NCBI GenBank assembly: GCA_029721435.1
Contig: CM056592.1
Coordinates: 32,747,611-32,811,610 of the forward strand
Length of the DNA stretch: 64,000 nucleotides
Direction of reading: 5' to 3'
Source: Gymnothorax reevesii
Lineage: Eukaryota > Chordata > Actinopteri > Anguilliformes > Muraenidae
Shown here: positions 34,201-46,200 of the stretch, in pieces
Position numbering within the stretch: the first letter of the stretch is position 1
Layout of the letters: the number at the start of each line of letters is the position of its first letter
Position numbers and translations under genes: made by a program
The notes under the pieces: generated by a model
Seen by the model: only the letters and a program-made list of their open reading frames with translations
Database searches by the model: none
What the model was told of the DNA's origin: nothing

Positions 34201-37200
34201 GATTAACCTGTCTGGAGCTCCCCAAAGTAAGCTGAGTATCTCATGCAGTACCGAACCTTCTGTGTCTCTGTTTGATCGCCTGGTGTGGGGAGTCTGTCCA
34301 CTATCGTTCTGACTAATCCGAGGGAGAGCGGCTGGTGAGCTTCCATTTATATGGGTCTTAAGCCGCTTGCACACAGGACACGAAACGATTTTTTCGCGAC
34401 AGACTACATTCAAAGTCAGTGCAAAGAGGCGAATGCTAGCGAAACGCATTGACTTTGAATGTAGGCTAATCTGTCCCGCGAAAAATTTGTTTCGCGTCCG
34501 GTGTGCAAGCAGCTTTAGAGTGCACCTTAACTGATTGAACAGACACAATTCTCCACTCTATCAACCGAATATTATCAGAATATTTCAATTTTATTTAAAT
34601 ATCAATGTTTCTGAACACTTTTTAATCCTATTTTTTCCGTAATCTATTGTAATGGAAGCTCAACCACTTTTTTGCGCTATCTTCAAGTACTAATAACTAT
34701 GGTGGTTGTTCACATTATGTTCCTCGCCCAGTGGATGCATTTGCTTATCGTCATCATTGCGTTTGGTCAGATGTATGACATCACATCACCATAGCTTTTT
34801 GCATGAGTTGCAAAAATTCAAATGATAGCGGTGATAAAATTGTCATTATTTTATGCTCTTTTTTTTTCTTTTCTTGATTTCCATATGTGCACTTATTCTT
34901 TGAATGCATATCCTTGGGATCTGTGGCACATCCACTGAGAGTGTCTGGACTTGCCTTGCATATGAGTTTAATTATATCCCCGAACGCCGAAGGGCGTACC
35001 GGGCATATTATGTTTTTGGTCCGACCGCCGCCGCTGTAGCCTACGTGTTTACGCGATAACTTCTGTAATATTTCAATTAGAAATTTCATGTTTTGCATAT
35101 AGTTAAGTATCATAATGAGGAAGAACTGATTCGATTTTGGACAATTTACTATTTCCACCTGGGGCCAAAAACTGAAAAATCACTGTTTTTATCATATCTC
35201 TGGAAATATTTGTCCGATTGACCTCAAATCAAGTGCAAATGAAACGATGTGTCCCACGATGACATTATACCTGTTTGGTTCAAAATTTTGACACAAGGTG
35301 GAGCTTTGTCCCATAAAATTTACCATTTTTGCCATATCTTTGGAACCATTTGTCCAATTGACATGAAACTATGAGCAACTGCAAGGTCATGACCTCACAA
35401 CGTGTCACATGATGACACAATACCTGTATGGTTCAATATTTTGCCACCAGGTGGCACTTTGTGATGGAAAAATTACCATTTTGGCCATATCTTCAGAATC
35501 ATTTGTCCGATTGACCTGAAATTAAGTTCAAATGAAAGTCTATTCAAGGTCTATTCGAGGATTGGGGGCGTTCGGGGATATACCCCAGCCGTCGCCTCTG
35601 ACGGCATAAGCCTAGTTATTATCAATACTTGTGCCAGACACCTGCAGAGATAGTATTCACTCTAAACAGTGATTTGATGAGGCACCAGTTAATAAACTGT
35701 TTCATTCCAATTTGGCGGATTTGACTGGCAGTTTGCTGAGCCGCTGTTAAATATGAAAACATGCAGTATAACCAGTCAACTATCTCTGTGTTTCTGATTG
35801 CCTTGCATGGTGAAAGGTTTGACTCTTTGGTGGATAAGTTTTTATATTGGAGTCAGAGCATCATCTTTGTCGAGAGCACGTCAGTTTAATGTCTTCAAAC
35901 CTAAAATGAAATTAGAAAAGCACTGAGTAGACCTTACAGCCGCATCAAAGCCACTGCCTAATGTCACCGTTTTATGTTAATAAGCATTCTCCTTTTTTTA
36001 TCCTCACTATAATTTCATAAATACTGTTATTTAGTTTTCTCGTGAGGGCTCCAGAACGTATTGTTTTTCAGAAATTTACAAAAACCTGCTACTGATGTTC
36101 ACAGGCAAAACATTGACATTATTCAATCTCAGAAACAATCTATATATTGTGATAACATTAAGGGGTCTTCAAGGTGAAAAAATTCAATTTTTTTTTTTTT
36201 TTTTTGGAAAATTTCAATATTTTTGATTTTTCACATAAAATAAACTAGAGCTGCGCTCAGAGAGCGCAAGTGCCTTCGCTAAGGTACTCAATGTTATTTT
36301 TGCCAGTATTAGCTAGCGACCCCTATGCAGTCCTCTAGTCTTCGCAAAAATACGTTTTTAAAGTGTTTTTTACCTTTTGCTCTAAAATTGAAAAGATTGT
36401 TATTTTCAGAATTTGGATTTCGCAGAAATATTGTCCTATATTTGGTCAGGAGAGTTTTCTGACAATAAAGCCTCCTTAAGCAAGACAGAACCTGCAGTTT
36501 TGCTGGCAGGATGTATGTTTTTCATGTGGAAGTTTCCGTGTTTCAAAAGTGTTTTGGCTGAATGTATTTGGAGGCATCTATTGCAGACAGAAATCAATTT
36601 TTATACATAGTTAATCAATGCAAGAAAACATAGCCTAGTGCTGGTAATTTTTACCGAAGCCCTAAAAACCCAGACCAGAACCCAGCCCCATTTTTATGCT
36701 GGACTAGGGTCTGGTCGAGCCCCTGGACTTTATGCACTTTGTTGGTGATCCGCTGGCGATGTGGTACAAAACCAGTGTCTAGGTAAGGTGTAGTCTTTCA
36801 GGAGCAAAGATGGGTCAAGGATGGACAATTTGCCCACAGATGTGGGGAAGAAAAATTATTAAAAGGCTTTGATGGGAAAGGATTTGGATATTGTACCCCC
36901 TATAACATTATTAAAAGATTCAATGAATCTGGAGGAATTTTGTGCATGTGAAGGGTGTAAGCCTAAGCTGAAAACCCATGATCTTAATCAGGTATACGGT
37001 ACTCTGCATCAAGAACTATTATTCAATAATGAGTGATATAACCACATGGTGTCAGGGTTACTTGGGCAGGTCTTTCAAGTGCTATAATACATGGTTCCAA
37101 TAAATAAATTTCAAAACAGAGCCATGTCTGTAAATTTTCTCTCTCTGCACAACTTGCCCCATTAAATCTTTCTCATCGCTCTAGTGAGATCTATTTAATT

Positions 37201-40200
37201 AAACATGAGACTGTTTGCTTTTAAATGGTGCATTACTATAAATGTAATCTCATTCTTTAGCGGTTGTGATCTAGTGTGTAAAGAGACCTTACTTTGTGTC
37301 GGTTATTCCAAGTATTATGACATACAGGGTAATGGAATTCGGAAGTGACCGTTTAAAGGGCATCTAAAGTTGACTCTCAGACGAGACATTGAACGTCCAA
37401 TGTTTACAAACAAATCACTTGCTTTTGTTGACATCTTGCATTGTCACATGACCAATTTCATCTATGAACCAATGCTTTGTGTGCACGTGCAGATAATCCT
37501 TCTATTTTGGTTCGTTTGCGCAGGTGCGGCTCGCTGATTGGCTGAAAAACAAAAACAATAGGAATCCACTCTAGATGCCCTTTAATCTAAATTCCCTAAT
37601 ATATTTGATATTTTGCCATTCAGCTAGCAATTCAGCTTTTAAATTCTCTTTTTTCATTGAATATGAACACTCACTTTGACTAACTATAAAGCCTGCAAAG
37701 ATGCAAAAACATTGAGGCAAATGGTATGTTGTGCTGCTAGTTAGATTAAAACAATTTGTTGCGTAGCTTTGTCCATATTTGTGGCTCATGGTAACTCATG
37801 GCTTTGGCTTGAGTCCCTGATTTCCCCTAATGTATTCTACTCTGTGTTGGTAGTACCAGAGCAATATTACGAACTTGTGTCATGTCCGAAATGAACGTGA
37901 GTTTGCTCCTGGATTGTTTGGACATGGTCATATTTGTAAAAGTTATGATTTAATAATAGAATTAATGATAATATGCCTGAGAGTGTAGCATAAAGTACAA
38001 CAGAGAATCATTTGAACAGTATGTATTGGTAACAGTCTGTGAGGATGAGTTTGCTTTATTTTTGGGACTATGCAATATGCTGAGGTAGAGTGTTAAGTTT
38101 CTATTGCCGAATAACTTTTAGTTAGTATTTTGTCTAGTTTGGACTGAAGTCTATGGACACTGTGTGCCCCCCTCATTTTGACTGTGAAAAAGTAATGAAA
38201 AGTAATAATATCCTCTTGCATTTGATACAAAAATTTGTACCATGCAGCAAAACAGAAGAGAAATATTGTATCATTTATAATGCATTCCAATGCAAAAATC
38301 TTTCCATTTTAGCCGTTTGGAGAGGTAGTGGGACAGCTTATATTTGGCTTCACAGATAATCAATCCATTGTTGTGAGTATAACCCTCAGATTCCGTACAC
38401 TTGTGGTCAATGAGTTTATGATTCAGGAAATGTATTAACTCCTAGCTATTTTTTTTCTCCATATCTCATTGCTAAGCAGCTTCAGTGTTGAATTTTTCAT
38501 GAACTTTCCTTGAGCATACAGCACTTTTGTCCCAAATTATAATCTCCAAATGATGGTGCGTCTAGCTTCGCTGAAACCATTTCTCCAGTCTCTGTGACAC
38601 TCAGATCCTGATGTTTTAAAGCAGGAGTCCCCAATCTTTCCCAGGAAGGGCCGGTGTGGGTGCAGGCCTTTAATGTAACCAAGCAGCTACACACTTGATG
38701 TTACTAATCAAGCTTATTAGCTAAGAGTCCAGGGGTTGCTTAGTGGTGTCAGGTGTGTAGCTGCTTGGTTGCAATGAAAGCCTGCACCCACACTGGCCCT
38801 TTCTGGGAAAGATTGGGGACCCCTGTTTTAAAGCCTTAAACAGGGGTTATCCACAATAATCGAGGATTGGCTTGATTTGACATCTGCGTGAAGGGGTTAA
38901 TGTTGAAAGTCTACCTCTCACGCAGATCCAAATCCATTATCGTGGCAAACGAGGCCCAAGGAATTCTGAGAAAGAATTTATTGCTTTGATGAAAGCGAAT
39001 AGACTGCGATGACGTGGGGAAATGTGAAATTTTTTACCTTACTCTTTTACATGGCAAAGTTTTGAGGTATGAAAATTAGACAATGGTCAAACGGACGATG
39101 ACATTGCCCCAATCTGTTCTGTGGCTATCGTCTCTGACACAGCACCATCTTATTCTTATGTTTATGACCGGGCTCTGCAGGTACAGGTCCACTTTATCCG
39201 CATTGCGTACGTATAGGAGGAGGGAAAATGTTAGAGTTTGTGCTATCCCAATGCTGGAGGCCTGCGCGCTAAATTCTCCATTGATTTTTCGTCACTGCTT
39301 TACCTTTGGCTTGATGGAGGGTGTGAGGAAATAAATTAGACATGACCTCAGATAAGGTCCGGCAGGAAGCCAGAACATTGATTTCTGAATCAAGTTACTG
39401 CTACTTGGTTTAATCTGATGGGTAAATCGCATGACATGGGAGCACTGAATGGGATGTAACAGGCAGCAATAAACCGGAGTCCAAATACTTGTGAAGTAGA
39501 TATAAAATATGGGTTCTGTGGAAGGTTATCATGTCCCCGGTGACTCCCACCGTCCCTTCAGAATATTCCTATAATGGGTTCTGTCCTCCAGAACTGTAAT
39601 ATCTCTGTGTCCAAAAAGGGAGTTAACTCCTTATGTGTCAAACTGTTTTGGGAAATGAGTTACTTCTTTTGGAAAGAGTTTATCACATGCAGCTTAAAAA
39701 TGATTGTAATTGTACTTTTTCTTCAGCTCTTGTCTGGTTGAGGAGCATTTTCTATCTAAGCCTTTTAACTCTGATGTATTGCTTTTTTTGCCAGCTGAAG
39801 TAGTAGATTTGTTGTAATGTCATCTAACTGGTTATTGCTAATCTTTTTCTTTTTTTTTCCTTTGGTAAAATGTAGGCTTTAACTGACAGTATTGTTGCAG
39901 GATGAGAGTAAACTCCTTGAAGATCCATGGATGTCACCCTGAATGGGCATTTTCTTTCTGTTTATTATTTGTCTTTTTTAGAGATGTTGCTAGGTACTGC
40001 TTAGAATTATTTTGGTTAGCTGTACTATATCCATTTTGAATAATTATTATTAATATCTTGCCATTGGCTGCATATAGGGACCATACAATGGCAGGCTCCA
40101 CTCGGTATAGAAATTCAAACTATAGAAAGCCAAACTTGTTCACTTTTGGCTTACCTCCTCATTTCCTGACATATTATTTGGTCCATCCCGTTCAGTTCAA

Positions 40201-43200
40201 CCTATTACATTCTAATTTCCTGCGGCCTTTTTGATTGGCTTCATGCCGGTGATCGCGCATCCTCATTGGTTGCTTGCTGTTCTTCCTGGTTCTTGCTCTC
40301 CTGCTTGCTGTGTGACTGTAGCTGTAGGGTAATGGGTAGCACCACTGAAATAAGCTTCATGTTACGTGAACCTGGTTCTCCCTGTCTCCCTCTCAGGTAA
40401 ACGCAAAGCTCTGAAGTTAAATTTTGCCAATCCAACAATTAAACCGACTGCAAGGTTCACTCTCAACACATCAGGACCTCCTTTCCAGAATCCACACATG
40501 TAAGTAGAGATCTGGTCCCGGGACGTCTCTGGGATTCTGGCACTGTTGGATGGTAATGTTCGGACCGGTGACAAATTCATGGAAAAAATCGACATAAACC
40601 GTTTAAGTGAGGTGTTGGGCCTCTACATGCAGCTCCAACAAACCTTGCCTTTGAGTGTGAAACTTTTCTGTAGGGATAGAGTACCTTTTTCCAGGAGACA
40701 TTTTTTCATTTGTTGTTTTGGTAATATTAATGGAAACCATTGGCTTATATACCTAAATTTCCCATGCAAGTGCAGTGGGGTTAAGATCTGGAGACAGGGA
40801 AGGCAATGGCATATGCTTAGGATCATTTTCATGCTCATCAATTCATTCTGAGACCCCTTGTGCCCTGTGGGGTTTGGGTCATTGTCAACCTGGGAGAAAC
40901 CCCTTCCATCCTGGTAGGAATGCTTCATATATAAAGGATATATAAAAATGACCATACAGAAGAAATCTGCATCAATTTGCAGTGACCCTTCCGCGTTCAA
41001 TTAGACGAGCGGACGCAACTCAAGCCATGAAAAAAAGTTTCCTGTCTGATTGGGAATTACCTGTCAGACTGAGAAGCTTCTTTGTAGCTACCAGGGTACC
41101 AACATGTGTGAAATTCTTTATTAATGTTTCCATGGAAACGACCAAAATCATAACGATCATTTAATACAAAATAATAAAAAAAAAAAAATCAATTTATGTA
41201 AAATCAATGCTTCACCAGTAGGGAAGTCCATGAACAAAAAGCATATTCCTCATGAACAATGAGGAGAAGAAACCGAAAAGTTTTTCATAGAAGGGATAAA
41301 GAGACCAAGACGAAATTTGCTGAAAAGGTTGATGAGGTGATTATGCTTAGGTGGCCGAAGTCTGACTACCCTGACGAGGTGTCCACAGGGGTTACCAGCC
41401 GCTTAGAGTAATTTTGACACTTTTTGCCGTGTGACGATATTTACTGCGCAATAACTCCTCTAAATTCAGGCAGTGATGAACCTGAAACTCTGTTGACCTA
41501 TTGTACAGTTAAAAAGAGTTATATTTGTACGTCGTTTTGGCACCTCAGGTTAATTACTGTAATTTCGTAGACCTTTTAAAAACTGCAAAAAAAAAAAAAA
41601 AAATCAGCTGCTAATATCTCAGGCAGTAGAAGAGAGATAATATTTCTGATTGCAGAATCTGAAAGCCTGGGTAAAGGTTTGTAAGGGTAGCCATTTTCTG
41701 GTCTCTACCTCTTTTGGGTGAAAAGATATTGGCTCATGAAAACGCAAAAACCTTTGGTGGGTTTTGGAAAGGGGTGTGGCCCTCAAAATTAAATGAGCTG
41801 TATCTCAGAAACCCTTGGGAGTTAGGAGCTAAAACTTTGGATTTGTTCATTATATTCATCCGAGTATATTTAGTATTTTTTTTCAGGAAATTCGAGTCGA
41901 TCACCATGGGATTTTTCTGAAATTGTGTGAATTGACACGTGATGGTAAATAAAACAGTGATTTTACTTGGGTATTTAAGAAATGTCAGGAAATTAGTATT
42001 TTTAAAATCAGTGCAGATGTTACGGAGGAGTTGGTTTTTGGTGGAATATCTCATTGGAGTATCTGTAACTGACTTCAACTCAAGCGCAGGCTTTCTGGGG
42101 GCTACTTTTTTCTCACAGAATGGGTAAATATACTTGTATAACTTGGCAGTATAACACCTCTTGTCCTCCTCCGGGAATACATCATGGCAATTTTCACAAT
42201 TGCGTGCAGGGCTTCAAGCCGATCCACAGTCCCTTATCCAACAGGTTTGCGAGGGATTTCAACTTTTATTTAGCCTACTCTGTGAACGGGAGTTTTATTT
42301 TTAGCTCACCTGACAACGAAGTCAGATGAGCTTATATCATGGCCTGTTTGTCTGTCGTTCGTCGTTGTTCATCGTCCGTAAACATCTTCTCCTCCGAAAC
42401 CACTGGGCCTATGAAGCTGAAACTTCACTGGTACCTTCCTACCCATGCGGACACCAAAGTTTGTTCAAGGCGTTCCGATCTGATTTCAAACATGGCTGCC
42501 ACGGCGGCCATATTTAAAATCACGCAATTGGCCGTCTGAAAGCTATTATTGCACATATTCAGCTGAAATTTGCTATGTTGGTAGTAAGTAGCAAGATACA
42601 TCACATATAATAAGAGTTCCTCCGTATTTTGAATTTTGAACTTGTCCTCCAAAGAGGAAAGGAGGCATTATGTCGACACCATGTCCGTCCGTCGTCTGTC
42701 CGTCCGTCGTCCGTTAACTTTTTGTTTCCGTGGGATAACTATAGAATCCCTCGTCGGATTGATGCCATTTCTTAATGGCGTATTGGGAGTGGCTAGAGGA
42801 AGGCGTCCTGCGATATCTAATATGGCCGCCAGGGCAGCCATCTCAATATGCCCTTGATCAACATACAGGCGGGGTCATATGCCACGCTCTGCGTTGCTCT
42901 TGTTATTAATTGGTCAAGTATGTTATTGCTCGCATACAGTAGAAACGGCCTGCCAATATATACTGTATTGGCCAACCCTGTAGGCTATTGGCCGAGTTCA
43001 GCAGGTTGCAGTCACGGACCTAGCATTTAGCTCTTTAATGTGTCTTGAAGTTGCATACTTCAGAAGTCATAGTCATAATATTGTCATGATAGCACAGCAC
43101 GCTTGACCAATTAATAAAAATATTATAAATAGATTATTTTCGCATTGCCTTGACATTGTCCTTTGGGTCACGGTATTAGCCCTCGGCCGCATACGGCGAC

Positions 43201-46200
43201 TCTCAGGCCAATACCAAGGCAATACCGAAATGAGCAATTAATGACATATAGTATTTTGCTCACCTGGAGACTCAATCAGGTCAAAATAGATGTCGGGGTA
43301 TGATCCTCTGGCCACTGCGTGGGGTCATTGCACCAGCTAGATGCCGGGAGACTAAACGGACATGCTTTAAGATTGATTAAATTTATCTTTTCGAAATATC
43401 TCGCACGTTCTCTGTCTGGTAGAGTGGATGTATATGAATCAGATATGGTGTCTGTAGATAATTTCTCGGCTGATTTACCTTCAATGGTCTTATATTTATG
43501 TTGTTCTATACATCAATTTTACATTAAAGTCAATGAGGAGTGTGGTTTGTTTTCCCCCCAAAAGGGACGAGGCTACGTTTGCCAAACTGATGAATACAAG
43601 TTAGAAATGGTGCTTTTGAGAAATATACCCCTGGTTACTTTTACAGGTTATGGATAGTTGTACTCGGCGAAGCCAATTTCTTTCCATTTCTTTCAGTTGT
43701 TCAAAGCGAGCGAGCTGAGCGAATTCAGGAATCATGAGCCGTAACGTGAACTCTGGGAGATAGCCAGCCAGCGAGCAACCAAACAGAAATAAAAGTAATC
43801 TTAAGTATTTGCACAACTTAATTGCCAGAACGCTGGTGGTTAGCAATCCATCTCCCAGATCTGTGCGCGTTATATTTCAAATTAAACTTCCATAAAAATG
43901 TAAACCCAACGGTTTTTCCTGCCTGGAATCGAAACTAACCATGAGAGAAACTTCCAGTAAAATGGAAAGCTGCTTCGCTTTCGGTGAATGGTGTGCAACG
44001 AGCTGGCTGTAGATAAGCTGGACTAAACGTTTTTTTCATAAGGTCTATAAATGGGTACATAACAAGGGAATACATGGCTAGACACATACATCGCTGCACA
44101 TTAACTCTATTGAGTGACCGAGAAAATGCATTCGCGTTGTGATTCTCATACTAGGTGACCGAGACTCGTACCTTGGGATTTCCCTGTCAGGCACCCATTT
44201 AACTAGCGAGGGTAACGTACTGACGTAAGAGAAGTACAGTGGACGCCGCATTGGTCTCTAACTATTCGCTCCGACAGCCTCTACTTCCCATACACACTCA
44301 ATAGGCCCGTTTCCACCAAAGAAGTTCCTGGTAAAATTTGGGGTGCAAGAACTACTACAGGAACGTCCTCTCACTCGGCCCTCTCAACTGCCGTGTCTCC
44401 ACCGGGAGGGTGAAGTAGGAGAACTCCTTTTTAAAAATTTGACCCCTTGTCGTCTGTAGAGTTTGAAAAATGCTGGCTATTTTGTCGCTTTCTGTAGACG
44501 TTACATCCCGCCTGGAGTAAATCCATTCAGCGCCAAGTAAACCCCAAGTCCCACCTAGGAGTTTTGTGGGGCCGTTCAGAGTACCTACTCCGAAGCAGGG
44601 ACTTTTTTAGCCCCTCTGAAAGTTTCGCTACTCTGTCCTTCGAGGGTGGTTCCAGCGGTGGAGACACACAACAACGGCCCCGGCCCTGTAAAATTACCCT
44701 GAAGTTCCTGCAGTGGAAATAGGCCTAATGATATTGACCCAGCCCGGATCCCCCATCATCGTCACCCCGGGCCGGCGTGATCACCAGCAGAACGTGGTTG
44801 GCCGGCTGGACATATGAACTGAAACTGCAGTCGCCTTGCTGAAATTTCTTGCTGGGGAGGGAGGGTGAGACTTTTCAGCTGGAAGATGTTGTATGTTGGA
44901 CACACTTTCTTCACACAGCTGAACTGGTGGACTGCACTATGGCGGTTAGCTGGCCATTTTTCACAATATTGCAGTGTGTTTCGGTAAATATTGCCAGTAT
45001 GTCGCAATAAGACAGACCTGTAGGCAGGATTCAGACTTAAGAATTTATGAATGAAGAGCCTGACACCAGAGTTCAATAAACGGCCAAGCAGGAGTGCTGC
45101 TTATTCCGTCTGAACTTTCCTCTTTTCTGTAATTAGGTGGTAACCATAAGTTTCTCTCAGGGTAGAGAGTAAGAAAGTGAAATTAGCCAAACTGAATAAA
45201 GAAACTTTATTATGCACTCAGTAGAGTGTCGACCTCCGCTAGTGATGCAGATGAGGTTTTCACTGAAATTATATCTTTTGCCCAAGTGGTATGCTGAAAT
45301 TTGAACCAACTCTCCCTTCGCTGAGGTCCAGCCTTACTGCAAATTTCAATGAAAATCCACTCAGAACTTTTTGACGTTTGTACCTTGATGACAGACAGAT
45401 GCTGTTGAAACATAAGCCTGCTATCTTTGGGGAGGTCATGAGTGCACGTGAATACTGCGTATCAATCATGTGGTTTCGGCTGTGGCAAATTGAAATTAAG
45501 AATTCGATTGTCTATTATTATAAGGCTTTATTGGCTTTAGTCTGAGATGCTGTTAAAATATTGACAGAAAAGGGAAATAAGTTTACTGATCCATGTTTCA
45601 TTTTTCTCAAGCGTTAATGGGCTCAGCTGGCTATAATGACTCTTGAGTGTAGGGTCTTCTTCCTATCGGAGGCCGGCATCTTATACCACACACCTGACCT
45701 CCTTTAGTCAATTAGGTTTCGAATTTGTACCTGCTCAATCTGCATAAGATTCTTCTACCGCTCAGTGTGTGCAACAGACATCTCGTTTTCGAGCGGCTTT
45801 GCTCCAAATGGGAGCTGTAATTAAAGCTGACCTTTTCGCTGCAGAAATGCTAATCAGCTTAATTACCCTTTGGTGGCTGATGTACTGTTTCTGAATGTGT
45901 GATCACACTCAGTGCAACAGTCATTGCTCTGCGGCGGTTTATGAAATCGGGAGGGCTTTTCATGCTGTTCTTTTTCTTGTCAACCCAGTCCAGGGATGCA
46001 TCCAACATAAATTTATGGTAAATAAGGATTGTTCTGAGATGTGCTAACATGGTGCCTGGTGTTAGGGTAAAGTGTAGAATAGCCTTAGAATAAACTTGTG
46101 TGAATGGTATAGTTAACCCTTAATCCAGGGTTAAAGCCTTGGCCTAAATTAGCGAGTACATATGTGAAGACTGAAACTAGCTTTGTACATTATCTCTCAA

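Larger units (their letters stand above)
25232..40396 (+). other. map2k4: map2k4 intron 1 (15.2 kb)
   Basis: Bounded by GTAAGA and CTCTCAG. Contains a dead piggyBac copy (27790-28965), a nested Tc1/Helitron-like/Tc1 cluster (30307-32254), the in-frame cassette exon (34194-34226), a small inverted-repeat element (34358-34517), Helitron-like elements (34977-35615 and from 36245), an inverted-repeat element (37352-37584) and a hAT element (38622-38825). 25240-27780 and 28970-30300 hold no recognisable features apart from poly-T and ATT runs. 32260-34080 includes a tetranucleotide TTTA run near 33001 and a palindromic TACGGCAG/CTGCCGTA segment near 33040-33220. Confidence 0.85.

Noticed and set aside
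44762..45076. 104-codon minus-strand open frame in map2k4 intron 2
   Set aside because: No homology recognised and no supporting splice sites or promoter.
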